This document shows positions 17,002 through 25,772 of a stretch of 64,000 nt of DNA, in pieces. Origin of the DNA: Pseudopedobacter sp035496935. GTDB lineage: Bacteria; Bacteroidota; Bacteroidia; Sphingobacteriales; Sphingobacteriaceae. The translations under genes and the position numbers were made by a program. The notes below the pieces were generated by a model. The model was not told the origin of the DNA. It saw only the letters and a list, made by a program, of their open reading frames with translations, and did not search any database. The number at the start of each line of letters is the position of its first letter. The first letter of the stretch is position 1. Where the stretch lies: the NCBI GenBank assembly GCA_035496935.1, contig DATJED010000003.1, positions 62,001-126,000 on the forward strand. Reading direction: 5' to 3'.

Positions 17002-17256
17002 TTGATTAGAAGTGGAACTTCTGTAGGAGCAAACATAGAAGAAGGAAGAGCAGGAAGTTCCAAACGTGATTTTAGAAAGTTTTACATTATAGCTTTAAAA
17101 TCAGCAAATGAAACAAAATATTGGTTACGTCTTTTGAAAGAAACGGGAATTATCAAACCTGCGGATATTTTGAAGGTTGAATCGATGATAAATGAAGTAG
17201 AAGAATTATCTAAAATTGTCGCATCAATTGTGATAAATATGGATAAATCGGTTTAA
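17002..17256 (+). CDS. Four-helix-bundle (S23/IVP-like) protein inserted in the nuo operon, start uncertain
   Basis: The translation (RSGTSVGANIEEGRAGSSKRDF, ANETKYWLRLLKETG) matches the bacterial four-helix-bundle family related to 23S rRNA intervening-sequence proteins. The family's usual N-terminal helix is present in the same frame upstream, from about 16897 (SIRERSFLFSKELVIF), but that extension has no ATG: only CTG at 16927 and TTG at 17002 are available, and an in-frame stop lies at 16894-16896. A TTG at 16893 is out of frame by one, so a small indel may have removed the true start. The gene therefore either uses a rare start or is a decaying copy. It has no evident link to complex I. 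Confidence 0.6.
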   Translation: MIRSGTSVGANIEEGRAGSSKRDFRKFYIIALKSANETKYWLRLLKETGIIKPADILKVESMINEVEELSKIVASIVINMDKSV

Positions 17257-17269
17257 GGAGTAAAGTTAT

Positions 17270-17368
17270 TTTAACTTTGATTTTTCAATTTTAACTTTTG
17301 ATTTTTCAGTTAATTGTTAAAGTTGTTTAAGCTTTTGACTTTTTAATTTTAACTTTTGATTTTTCAAT
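17270..17368. repeat. Direct-repeat array between the four-helix-bundle gene and nuoG
   Basis: AACTTTTGATTTTTCA or close variants recur three times (around 17275, 17293 and 17350), with TTTGACTTTTTAATTTTAAC between. The reverse complement, containing AAGTCAAAAG after AAAAGTTAAAATT-like units, resembles 29023-29054. The array brings the AT-rich tract right up to the nuoG start. Confidence 0.6.
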
Positions 17369-17371
17369 TAA

Positions 17372-18367
17372 ATGATTAAAGTAACAATAGACGGAATTCC
17401 GACTGAAGTAGAGCCGGGAACAAGTATTTTGAATGCTGCCCGTCAGATTGGTGGAGATATTGTACCGCCGGCAATGTGCTATTATTCCAAATTGGAGGGC
17501 AGTGGCGGTAAATGCCGTACCTGTTTGGTAAAAGTGAGCAAAGGTTCCGAAAAAGATCCTCGCCCAATGCCGAAATTGGTAGCAAGTTGTCGCACCAACG
17601 TAATGGACGGAATGGAAGTGCAAAATATTACCTCGCCAGAAGTGGTTGAAGCCAGAAAAGGCGTGGTAGAAATGCTTTTGATTAATCACCCGTTAGATTG
17701 TCCAATTTGCGACCAAGCCGGAGAATGCCATTTGCAGGATTTAAGCTATGAGCATGGTTTGGCAACTACCCGTTACGAATTTGATCGTAGAACTTTTGAT
17801 AAGATTGATATCGGCGATAAAATTCAATTGCACATGACGCGTTGCATTTTATGCTACCGTTGTGTTTACGTGGCCGATCAGATTACTGAAGGTCGTGTTC
17901 ACGGCGTTTTAAATAGAGGAGATCATTCAGAAATTTCAACATATATTCAACAAGCGGTTGATAATGATTTCTCTGGAAATATGATTGACGTTTGCCCAGT
18001 TGGCGCTTTAACCGATAAAACTTTCCGTTTTAAAAACCGTGTATGGTTTACAAAACCTGTTGAGGCACACAGAGAGTGCCCAACTTGTACAGGAAAAGTA
18101 ACTTTGTGGTATAAAGGTGAAGAGGTTTTGCGTGTAACCGGTCGTAAAGATCGATACGGAGAGGTTGAAGATTTTATCTGCAACACCTGCCGTTTTGATA
18201 AAAAAGCAACTCAGGATTGGGTAATAGAAGGTCCACGCAATGTTTCGCAACATTCGGTAATCAATGCCAATCATTATCACGAATTGCACCCAGCACAAGT
18301 GGTTAAGAAAAGCCCTGAACTGATGGAAGCGAATAAAGAACAATTTGAAAGAGCTAAGAAATTTTAA
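17372..18367 (+). CDS. nuoG: NADH:quinone oxidoreductase subunit G, short form
   Basis: It carries the iron-sulfur relay of the peripheral arm. The N-terminal ferredoxin domain has a [2Fe-2S] site (CYYSKLEGSGGKCRTC and a later Cys); next comes the His/Cys [4Fe-4S] motif HPLDCPICDQAGECHLQD and the CILCYRCV...CPVGAL site. CPTC and CNTC pairs follow near 235-275. At 331 residues it stops before the large molybdopterin-like domain of the 700-900-residue forms; the short form is usual in Bacteroidota, so I do not read this as truncation. Its stop overlaps the nuoH ATG by one base. Confidence 0.9.
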   Translation: MIKVTIDGIPTEVEPGTSILNAARQIGGDIVPPAMCYYSKLEGSGGKCRTCLVKVSKGSEKDPRPMPKLVASCRTNVMDGMEVQNITSPEVVEARKGVVEMLLINHPLDCPICDQAGECHLQDLSYEHGLATTRYEFDRRTFDKIDIGDKIQLHMTRCILCYRCVYVADQITEGRVHGVLNRGDHSEISTYIQQAVDNDFSGNMIDVCPVGALTDKTFRFKNRVWFTKPVEAHRECPTCTGKVTLWYKGEEVLRVTGRKDRYGEVEDFICNTCRFDKKATQDWVIEGPRNVSQHSVINANHYHELHPAQVVKKSPELMEANKEQFERAKKF

Positions 18368-19404
18368 TGGAAGTAGCATTTTTAATAGAAAAAGTGGTTT
18401 TAGTTTTAGTGTTATTTACACTAACGCTTACCATTGCCGCATACTCAACCTGGGCAGAGCGTAAAGTTGCTGCTTGGTTACAAGATAGGGTTGGTCCTAA
18501 CAGAGCCGGGATTTTCGGTTTATTGCAACCCTTAGCAGATGGTGGAAAAATGTTCTTTAAAGAAGAGATTATGCCTAGCGGAGCCAACAAGTGGCTTTTT
18601 ATCGCAGGGCCGTCTTTAGCTTTATTGGTTTCTTTTTTAGGAAGTGCCGTTATACCTTTCGGGCAAAATATAGAAGTTTTTGGCAGGTCAATGCCTTTAC
18701 AGGTGACGGATATTAACGTTGGAGTACTGTACATTTTCGGTGTTGTTTCTTTGGGAGTTTACGGCATTATGATTGGTGGTTGGGCATCAAACAATAAATA
18801 TTCTTTGATGGGCGCCATCCGTGGTGCTTCACAAAATATCAGTTACGAAATTGCGATGGGCTTATCCATCATTGCTTTGCTTTTAGTAACCAATACCTTA
18901 AGTTTTAAAGAGATTGCGGAACAGCAACATGGTTGGCATTGGAATATTTTGGTTCAACCTTTAGGGTTTTTAATCTTTTTGGTCTGTGCTTTTGCCGAAA
19001 CTAATCGTGTTCCTTTCGATTTACCCGAGTGCGAAACCGAGTTAATTGGCGGTTACCAAACCGAATATTCAGGTTTTAAAATGGGTGCTTACATGTTTGC
19101 AGAATACATTAACATGTTTGTTTCATCGGCAGTAATGGCGGTTTTATATTTCGGAGGTTACAATTATCCGGGTATGGATGCCGTAAATGCAATGTTAGGT
19201 CCAACTTGGGGTCCGCTGATTGGTGTGGCGGTAATGTTCCTCAAAATTATTTTATTCATCTTTTTCTTTATGTGGGTACGTTGGACAGTTCCGCGTTTCC
19301 GTTATGACCAATTGATGGATTTAGGTTGGAAAGTTTTAATTCCGTTGGCAATTGCCAACATTGTAATTACAGCAATTGTAATTACTGTAGTAGACAAATT
19401 ATAA
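18367..19404 (+). CDS. nuoH: NADH:quinone oxidoreductase subunit H
   Basis: A membrane subunit of about eight helices that joins the peripheral arm to the proton-pumping arm and forms part of the quinone tunnel. Motifs are YSTWAERKVAAWLQDRVGPNRAG, GLLQPLADGGKMFFKEE, and the acidic loop CAFAETNRVPFDLPECETELIGGYQTEYSG. The length of 345 is normal. A palindromic repeat occupies the 99 bases before nuoI. Confidence 0.96.
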   Translation: MEVAFLIEKVVLVLVLFTLTLTIAAYSTWAERKVAAWLQDRVGPNRAGIFGLLQPLADGGKMFFKEEIMPSGANKWLFIAGPSLALLVSFLGSAVIPFGQNIEVFGRSMPLQVTDINVGVLYIFGVVSLGVYGIMIGGWASNNKYSLMGAIRGASQNISYEIAMGLSIIALLLVTNTLSFKEIAEQQHGWHWNILVQPLGFLIFLVCAFAETNRVPFDLPECETELIGGYQTEYSGFKMGAYMFAEYINMFVSSAVMAVLYFGGYNYPGMDAVNAMLGPTWGPLIGVAVMFLKIILFIFFFMWVRWTVPRFRYDQLMDLGWKVLIPLAIANIVITAIVITVVDKL

Positions 19405-19416
19405 TTGTGCCAGGCC

Positions 19417-19472
19417 GAGCGGAGTCGAAGCCCCGTTCAGCCTAATCGCAAAAAGACATTTCGACTCCGCTC
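19417..19472. repeat. Extragenic palindrome between nuoH and nuoI
   Basis: GAGCGGAGTCGAA (19417-19429) and TTCGACTCCGCTC (19460-19472) form perfect 13-bp inverted arms around a 30-base spacer. The arm sequence resembles REP-like repeats I recall from Bacteroidota genomes. A diverged single arm, 11 of 13 bases identical, lies at 32135-32147. It sits inside the nuo operon and could form a strong RNA hairpin. Confidence 0.75.
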
Positions 19473-19503
19473 AATGTGACAAACGGAGGAGACAAAATAA
19501 AAA

Positions 19504-20034
19504 ATGATAATGGAATCATTAAGTGGTAGAAAAAAAGTACTAGAACAAAAACCAATGAACTTTTGGGAGCGCATGTATTTGCCTGCCATTCTCAAAGGGA
19601 TGGGCATTACTTTTATGCACATGTTCAAAAAGAAAGAAACCATCCATTACCCAGAACAGGAACGCGAGTTTTCTGAAAACTGGAGAGGGATGCATTCTTT
19701 AAAAAGAGACGAAGACGGAAGAGAGCGTTGTACAGCCTGCGGATTGTGTGCTTTATCTTGTCCGGCAGAAGCAATCACAATGATTTCTGCGGAGCGAGAA
19801 AAAGGCGAAGAGCATTTATATCGCGAAGAAAAATATGCAGCGGTTTACGAGATCAATATGTTGCGGTGCATTTTTTGTGGTTTGTGCGAAGAAGCCTGCC
19901 CTAAAGAAGCAATTTACTTGGACGGACCAATTGTTCCGGCTGATTTTTTACGCAAAGATTTTATATACGGAAAAGATAAATTGGTAGAAATGCCTATTAC
20001 CGAACTGGAAGCGTTAAAAGGCGCTAAAGTTTAG
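19504..20034 (+). CDS. nuoI: NADH:quinone oxidoreductase subunit I
   Basis: A ferredoxin-like subunit with two [4Fe-4S] clusters (N6a, N6b) passing electrons to NuoB. Both CxxCxxCxxxCP motifs are visible: CTACGLCALSCP and CIFCGLCEEACP. The N-terminal YLPAILKGMGITFMHMFKKKETIHYPEQ is the membrane-facing amphipathic region. The start could be ATG 19504 or ATG 19510 (MIMESL); the difference is two residues. Upstream, GGAGGAG at 19486-19492 resembles a Shine-Dalgarno, unusual for this phylum, and lies beside the palindrome. Confidence 0.94.
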   Translation: MIMESLSGRKKVLEQKPMNFWERMYLPAILKGMGITFMHMFKKKETIHYPEQEREFSENWRGMHSLKRDEDGRERCTACGLCALSCPAEAITMISAEREKGEEHLYREEKYAAVYEINMLRCIFCGLCEEACPKEAIYLDGPIVPADFLRKDFIYGKDKLVEMPITELEALKGAKV

Positions 20035-20071
20035 TTTTGGGGATTATCGCTCATAATTAATTCAAAAATTT

Positions 20072-20079
20072 TACCTTTG
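20072..20079 (+). promoter_or_regulatory. Possible internal promoter box before nuoJ
   Basis: TACCTTTG followed by C matches TAnnTTTG in the 80-base gap between nuoI and nuoJ; no clear -33 partner at the usual spacing. Confidence 0.3.
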
Positions 20080-20114
20080 CCCATCAAAAAAAGGCAATTG
20101 CAGATTATACATCG

Positions 20115-20618
20115 ATGAGTTTATTTTACTTTGTTGCATTCTTGTCCATCCTATTTTCCCTTCTGGTAATTTTTACCAAGAATCCGGTTCATAGCGTATT
20201 GTACCTAATAGCTACCTTTTTTACTTTCACCATTCACTACATTTTATTGAATGCGCAGTTTTTGGCGGTGGTAAACTTTATTGTTTACATGGGCGCAATA
20301 ATGGTGCTTTTCCTTTTTGTATTGATGTTGATGAACCTCAATAAAGAAAGTGAACCTGTAAAATCAAATCTGGTAAAAATTATTGGCGTAATTGGCGGTG
20401 GCGCGTTATTGGTAACCATTGTTGGTGCTTCTAAAGCTTTGCAAACATCAGCGGTAAGCGCCTTGCCAAATTCCGAAATCGGTTTGGTAGAAAACTTAGG
20501 AAAGGTTTTGTTCAACGAGTTTTTACTGCCGTTTGAACTTTCATCAATTCTTTTACTCTCTGCATTAGTTGGAGCGGTATTATTGGCTAAAAAAGATAAA
20601 CGAACTCAAAATGGATAA
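20115..20618 (+). CDS. nuoJ: NADH:quinone oxidoreductase subunit J
   Basis: A five-helix membrane subunit next to NuoK. The conserved helix VVNFIVYMGAIMVLFLFVLMLMNL and the C-terminal helix SSILLLSALVGAVLLAKKD are typical. The 167 residues fit the family. It overlaps nuoK by 8 bases. Confidence 0.93.
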   Translation: MSLFYFVAFLSILFSLLVIFTKNPVHSVLYLIATFFTFTIHYILLNAQFLAVVNFIVYMGAIMVLFLFVLMLMNLNKESEPVKSNLVKIIGVIGGGALLVTIVGASKALQTSAVSALPNSEIGLVENLGKVLFNEFLLPFELSSILLLSALVGAVLLAKKDKRTQNG

Positions 20619-20940
20619 TATTACAGCAACCATTCAAGTAGTTCCACTTAATCACTACATATTATTAAGTGCAATTATTTTCACTATTGGCGTAATTGGA
20701 GTTTTAATCAGAAGAAACGCAATTATAATTTTTATGTCCGTTGAACTGATGTTAAATGCGGTGAACTTACTTTTAACAGCGTTTTCTGCTTATAGCGGAG
20801 ATGCATCCGGACAAGTATTTGTGTTTTTTATTATGGCCTTGGCCGCGGCCGAAGTTGCTGTAGGTTTGGCAATTATTGTAATGGTGTACCGCAACACAAA
20901 CTCCATAGATATTAATGTGTTGAACAGGTTAAAGTGGTAA
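20611..20940 (+). CDS. nuoK: NADH:quinone oxidoreductase subunit K
   Basis: A three-helix MrpC-like subunit with the two conserved glutamates of the proton path, in FMSVELMLNAVNLLL and ALAAAEVAVGLAIIV. I start it at ATG 20611 (109 residues); the longer frame would read back through nuoJ. It overlaps nuoJ by 8 bases and precedes nuoL by 17. Confidence 0.94.
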   Translation: MDNITATIQVVPLNHYILLSAIIFTIGVIGVLIRRNAIIIFMSVELMLNAVNLLLTAFSAYSGDASGQVFVFFIMALAAAEVAVGLAIIVMVYRNTNSIDINVLNRLKW

Positions 20941-20957
20941 TTTTTTTATAAAGCTAG

Positions 20958-22859
20958 ATGATAGACTTAGTTTGGTTAATTCCGTTATTTCCCTTTATTG
21001 GTTTCCTAATTTGCGGTTTGGGCAGAAACGTTTTGCCAAAAGCAGTAATTGGAACCATTGCAAGCTTAGCAATTATAGCTTCTTTTGCAGTTAGTTTAGG
21101 GATATTCTTTGAATTTAAATCAGTAGAACCGGTTATAATTAATTTATTTGATTGGATTAAAGTTGGAAGCGTAAATATCCCATTTGCTTTTCAGGTTGAC
21201 CAATTAAGTATCCTGATGCTGTTGATCATCACAGGAATAGGATCGCTTATCCATATATATTCCACCGGTTACATGAGCCACGATGCCGGTTTCGGTAAAT
21301 TCTTCTCCTATTTAAACCTATTTGTGTTTTTTATGTTGTTGCTCGTTTTAGGCGCAAACTACATCGTAATGTTTATAGGTTGGGAAGGCGTTGGACTTTG
21401 TTCTTATTTATTGATAGGTTTTTGGTTTACAAACGGCGCTTACGCTGATGCGGCAAAAAAAGCCTTTATCATGAACAGGATTGGAGATTTAGGTTTCTTA
21501 ATCGGTGTATTCGTAATCATAGCTACTTTCGGAAGCGCAACTTTTGCAGAGGTTTTCCCAAAAGCACAAGGAATGGTTTCCGGCGATGCGACTTTAACTT
21601 TAATCACCATTTTATTGTTTATTGGAGCAACAGGTAAATCAGCACAATTGCCATTGTTTACTTGGTTACCAGATGCGATGGCGGGTCCAACTCCGGTTTC
21701 GGCGTTAATTCACGCAGCAACGATGGTAACTGCGGGTATTTACATGATTGCCAGGTCAAATATCTTGTTCAGCTTATCCCCAATTACCATGAGCATTATT
21801 GCTGTAATTGGCTTGGCAACTGCAATTATTGCGGCAATCATCGCGATCACGCAAACGGATATTAAAAAGGTATTGGCCTATTCTACGGTTTCGCAATTAG
21901 GCTATATGTTTTTAGGATTAGGCGTTGGTGCTTACACCGGAGCTTTCTTTCACGTTATTACTCACGCTTTCTTTAAAGCATTATTATTCTTAGGCGCAGG
22001 TTCTGTAATTCATGCAATGAGCAACGAGCAAGATATGCGTAACATGGGCGGATTAAAAAGTAAATTGCCGATTACGTTTGTAACGATGTTATTGGCGACT
22101 TTAGCGATATCTGGTTTACCTCCGTTCGCAGGTTTCTTTTCAAAAGACGAAATTTTAGCTCACGTTTACGAGCATAACAAAATACTTTGGATCATCGGTG
22201 TTTTAGGTGCGTTATTAACAGCATTTTATATGTTCAGGATGATGTTCTTAACTTTTTGGGGTTCTTTCAGAGGAACCGAAGAGCAAAAACATCACTTACA
22301 CGAGTCGCCAATTTCAATGACTTTTCCTTTAATTGTTTTGGCAGTGCTTTCTGTAATTGGCGGTTTTATTGGTATTCCCGAAGTTTTAGGTGGAGGACAT
22401 TGGTTGGCGGGCTATTTAGCTCCGGTTTTTGAGGGTTCAACTTCAAGATTAGGCGAATTGGCATTGTCACATTCTACAGAATATTTATTAATGGGCGTTT
22501 CTGTTGGCGGTGTAATCATAGCAATTGTAATTGCTTACTTTAAATATGTTAAAAACAGACATGTTCCGGTTGCAGATAGCGAAAATAGATCGGCCTTAGC
22601 CAAAATATCTTATAACAAGTTTTACTTTGATGAGTTTTACGCAGCCATTATTACCAAACCTTTAGATGCGCTTTCGATATTTTTCTATAAAACAATTGAT
22701 AAAGCCGGGATTGATGGTATTGTAAATGGCGTTGCAAAAGCTCCGGTAGAAGCAAGTAAAGGTTTCCGCTTATTGCAAACAGGTAACGTAGGTTTCTACA
22801 TTTTTGCGATGGTTGTGGGGATTGTGGTGGTGTTAGCGTATAGTTTTTTTAAATTTTAG
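20958..22859 (+). CDS. nuoL: NADH:quinone oxidoreductase subunit L
   Basis: The distal Mrp-antiporter-like proton pump. Signatures are the Glu helix MFIGWEGVGLCSYLLIGFW, LPLFTWLPDAMAGPTPVSALIHAATMVTAGIYM, DIKKVLAYSTVSQLGYM, and the long lateral helix with AKISYNKFYFDEFY towards the C-terminus. The 633 residues are normal. It is 20 bases ahead of nuoM. Confidence 0.96.
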   Translation: MIDLVWLIPLFPFIGFLICGLGRNVLPKAVIGTIASLAIIASFAVSLGIFFEFKSVEPVIINLFDWIKVGSVNIPFAFQVDQLSILMLLIITGIGSLIHIYSTGYMSHDAGFGKFFSYLNLFVFFMLLLVLGANYIVMFIGWEGVGLCSYLLIGFWFTNGAYADAAKKAFIMNRIGDLGFLIGVFVIIATFGSATFAEVFPKAQGMVSGDATLTLITILLFIGATGKSAQLPLFTWLPDAMAGPTPVSALIHAATMVTAGIYMIARSNILFSLSPITMSIIAVIGLATAIIAAIIAITQTDIKKVLAYSTVSQLGYMFLGLGVGAYTGAFFHVITHAFFKALLFLGAGSVIHAMSNEQDMRNMGGLKSKLPITFVTMLLATLAISGLPPFAGFFSKDEILAHVYEHNKILWIIGVLGALLTAFYMFRMMFLTFWGSFRGTEEQKHHLHESPISMTFPLIVLAVLSVIGGFIGIPEVLGGGHWLAGYLAPVFEGSTSRLGELALSHSTEYLLMGVSVGGVIIAIVIAYFKYVKNRHVPVADSENRSALAKISYNKFYFDEFYAAIITKPLDALSIFFYKTIDKAGIDGIVNGVAKAPVEASKGFRLLQTGNVGFYIFAMVVGIVVVLAYSFFKF

Positions 22860-22879
22860 GGTTCCGAATTAAAGAATAG

Positions 22880-24334
22880 ATGAATTTATTAATCTTATTA
22901 TTTTTTCCTTTAGTGGGTTCAATAGCAGTTCTGTTGAACAAAAATTATGCGAAGCAAACCGCTTTAATTAGTTCAATCATCACTTTAGGTTTTACAGTTA
23001 CTTTGCTTTGTAATTTCGAGCCAGAAGCCGGAAAACAATTTGTAGTTGACCTTCCTTGGATTCCGCAATCAGGCATTAGTTTTAAAGCTGGTATCGATGG
23101 AATTAGCATGTTGATGGTGCTTTTAACCACAGGCTTAACTCCTTTAATTATTTTATCCGGTTTTAACAGAACTTTCAAAAATCCATCCGCTTTATTTGCG
23201 TTGGTTTTATTCATGCAATCGGGTTTATTGGTAGTTTTTACTGCTTTAGACGCTTTCTTGTTTTATGTAGGCTGGGAAGCAGCATTAATTCCGATTTACT
23301 TTATCTGCGCAATTTGGGGCGGAGCCGAAAGAATTAAAGTAACGATGAAGTTTTTCATCTATACATTCGCCGGTTCTTTATTTATGCTTTTGGGCATCAT
23401 CTATCTACATTTACAAACTCCTGGAAACACCTATGATATTGAAGCATTTTATGCATTAAGTTTGGATAGCGCTACACAAGGGTGGTTATTTTGGTGCTTC
23501 TTTATCGCTTTTGCGGTAAAAATGCCGGTCTTCCCTTTCCATACTTGGCAACCAGATACTTATACCGAGTCTCCAACCATTGGCACCATGCTTTTAGCAG
23601 CAATTATGTTAAAAATGGGTATTTACGGAGTTATCAGATGGTTAATTCCTGTTTTACCTTTAGGTTTTATACAATGGAGAGAGGTTGCATTGATTCTTTG
23701 TATCATCGGAATATTTTATGCATCTGTTATCGCTTTTAAGCAAAAAGATATTAAGCGCTTAATAGCTTATTCATCAATTGCCCACGTAGGTTTAATCGCT
23801 GCGGGCGTTTTTGTGTGGAACGCACAAGGCGTACAGGGCGCAATGATTCAGATGTTGAGCCACGGAATCAACGTTTTAGGTTTATTCTTTGTTGCGGATA
23901 TTGTTATCGATCGGTTAAAAACCAGAGAAATTGCCCAGATGGGCGGTATTGCCAAAATAGCCCCGAAATTATCCATTGCATTTTTGATTATTGTTTTGGG
24001 TGCGGTTGCACTTCCATTAACCAACGGATTTATCGGCGAGTTTCTGCTTTTAATGAGCGTTTATTCCTTTAATATTTGGGCAGTTGCAATAGCGGGTTTA
24101 ACCATTATTTTCGGCGCAGTGTATTTGTTGAGATTATACAAAAATGTAATGCAGGGTACACTTAACGATTTAACCGCTTCTTTTAAAGACATCAGCGGTT
24201 CAGAGATTGCACTTTTAACCATCGTTTGTGCCTTGGTAATTGTTATCGGAGTGTATCCACAACCTATCTTGCATATTTCGGAATCGGCAGTAAACGGATT
24301 GATAGGTCAAGTAAACAGTAAATTAGCATTTTAA
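22880..24334 (+). CDS. nuoM: NADH:quinone oxidoreductase subunit M
   Basis: The second antiporter-like pump. It shows KAGIDGISMLMVLLTTGLTP, the pump Glu in FYVGWEAALIPIYFICAIWGG, VKMPVFPFHTWQPDTYTESPT, and DIKRLIAYSSIAHVGLIAAG. The 484 residues are normal for NuoM. It is 8 bases from nuoN. Confidence 0.96.
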   Translation: MNLLILLFFPLVGSIAVLLNKNYAKQTALISSIITLGFTVTLLCNFEPEAGKQFVVDLPWIPQSGISFKAGIDGISMLMVLLTTGLTPLIILSGFNRTFKNPSALFALVLFMQSGLLVVFTALDAFLFYVGWEAALIPIYFICAIWGGAERIKVTMKFFIYTFAGSLFMLLGIIYLHLQTPGNTYDIEAFYALSLDSATQGWLFWCFFIAFAVKMPVFPFHTWQPDTYTESPTIGTMLLAAIMLKMGIYGVIRWLIPVLPLGFIQWREVALILCIIGIFYASVIAFKQKDIKRLIAYSSIAHVGLIAAGVFVWNAQGVQGAMIQMLSHGINVLGLFFVADIVIDRLKTREIAQMGGIAKIAPKLSIAFLIIVLGAVALPLTNGFIGEFLLLMSVYSFNIWAVAIAGLTIIFGAVYLLRLYKNVMQGTLNDLTASFKDISGSEIALLTIVCALVIVIGVYPQPILHISESAVNGLIGQVNSKLAF

Positions 24335-24342
24335 TCATAAGA

Positions 24343-25722
24343 ATGAATTCTTTAATAGTTATATCAATTTTAGCCATTGTAGTTCTTTATTTAGGATTAT
24401 TTAAAGCAAAAAATGCATTATTACCTGTTAGTATCTTAGGATTATTAGGTGCTTTAGTTCTTGCAATTGGTGAGTGGAACAGCGGTGCATCGCCAATTTA
24501 CAGTGGCATGATGCATTTTGATAATTTTGCTGTTGCTTTCTCGGGTTTAACCATTATCTCAACTATTTTAATTCTGTTGCTTTCTAAAACGTATTTCGAG
24601 AAAATTAGTGAAAACGTTGCCGAATATTACACCATTATTTTATTTGCCTTAGTAGGAATCATCGTGATGGTTTCTTACCACAACCTTTCTATGTTGTTTG
24701 TAGGTTTAGAAATCATGTCGGTAAGTTTGTACATCTTGGCCGGGATTAAAAAGCGTGATTTCGCATCAAACGAAGCTTCACTGAAATACTTTTTAATGGG
24801 CGCTTTTTCTACCGGATTTTTGCTTTTTGGGATTGCATTGATTTATGGAGCGTCAAATTCTTTTGATTTAAGTGAAATTGCAAAATACGTAACAGACCGC
24901 CCAGCCGGGATTGACCCGATTTTTTATGTTGGGATTGTTTTGGTAATGGTAGGTTTGTGCTTTAAAATTGGCGCAGCGCCTTTCCATTTCTGGGTTCCGG
25001 ATGTTTACGAAGGTTCGCCAACTTTAATTACTACGTTTATGGCGACAGTTGTTAAAACTGCTGGTTTCGCCGCTTTTTTAAGATTGTTTTCTGTTTGCTT
25101 TGCGCCGCTTTCAGAGTTTTGGATGCCTACTTTATTGGCAATTACCATCCTCACTTTATTCATCGGAAACATTACCGCTTTATTCCAAACCAACTTTAAA
25201 AGAATGCTGACTTATTCCAGCGTTTCACATGCTGGCTATATGCTGTTTGCCATTGTTGCTTTGGGCGCAAGTTCTTTCAACGCTGTTTTTGTTTATGCGA
25301 CAGCTTATTCGTTAGCGTCAATCATCGCTTTTGGCGTATTAATTTTAGTTAAAGAACAAACCGGAAGCGAGAATTTTGAGAGTTTTAACGGCTTGGGTAA
25401 AAAGAACCCGTTTTTAGCATTTGTGGTAACGGTTTCTATGCTTTCATTCGCAGGTATTCCGCTTACGGCGGGCTTTATAGGTAAGTTCTTCATGTTTTCT
25501 ACGGCGTTGCAAGAGTACCATACTTGGTTAATTGTGTTGGCAATTATCAATGCTATAATATCTATATTCTACTATTTTAAGGTAATTGTAGCTATGTATT
25601 TCAGGGATGCCGAACGTAAGGAATTGGTTTCTAACGGCTATTACAAAGTGGTTTTGGGCGTATCGGTTATTGCTACCATTGTATTAGGTGTTTACCCATC
25701 TATAATTACCGATTTATTTTAA
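24343..25722 (+). CDS. nuoN: NADH:quinone oxidoreductase subunit N
   Basis: The third antiporter-like pump, next to NuoK. Conserved parts are MLFVGLEIMSVSLYILAGIKKRD (pump Glu), FKIGAAPFHFWVPDVYEGSPTLITTFMATVVKTAGFAA, and FKRMLTYSSVSHAGYML. With 459 residues it completes nuoA-N. No hairpin terminator is obvious before dedA 50 bases later, so readthrough is possible. Confidence 0.96.
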   Translation: MNSLIVISILAIVVLYLGLFKAKNALLPVSILGLLGALVLAIGEWNSGASPIYSGMMHFDNFAVAFSGLTIISTILILLLSKTYFEKISENVAEYYTIILFALVGIIVMVSYHNLSMLFVGLEIMSVSLYILAGIKKRDFASNEASLKYFLMGAFSTGFLLFGIALIYGASNSFDLSEIAKYVTDRPAGIDPIFYVGIVLVMVGLCFKIGAAPFHFWVPDVYEGSPTLITTFMATVVKTAGFAAFLRLFSVCFAPLSEFWMPTLLAITILTLFIGNITALFQTNFKRMLTYSSVSHAGYMLFAIVALGASSFNAVFVYATAYSLASIIAFGVLILVKEQTGSENFESFNGLGKKNPFLAFVVTVSMLSFAGIPLTAGFIGKFFMFSTALQEYHTWLIVLAIINAIISIFYYFKVIVAMYFRDAERKELVSNGYYKVVLGVSVIATIVLGVYPSIITDLF

Positions 25723-25772
25723 AGTGCAATAATTATAAAATTACAATAATATTTGTAGTTTTATAAGGAGCT

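Noticed and set aside
17327..17689. 120-codon minus-strand frame over the start of nuoG
   Set aside because: Shadow of nuoG coding sequence and the AT-rich repeat array; His/Phe-rich with no family resemblance.
17372..18367. NuoG as a truncated pseudogene
   Set aside because: It lacks the molybdopterin-like domain, but the short form with all N-terminal cluster ligands is the usual version in Bacteroidota and the nuoH start overlaps its stop.
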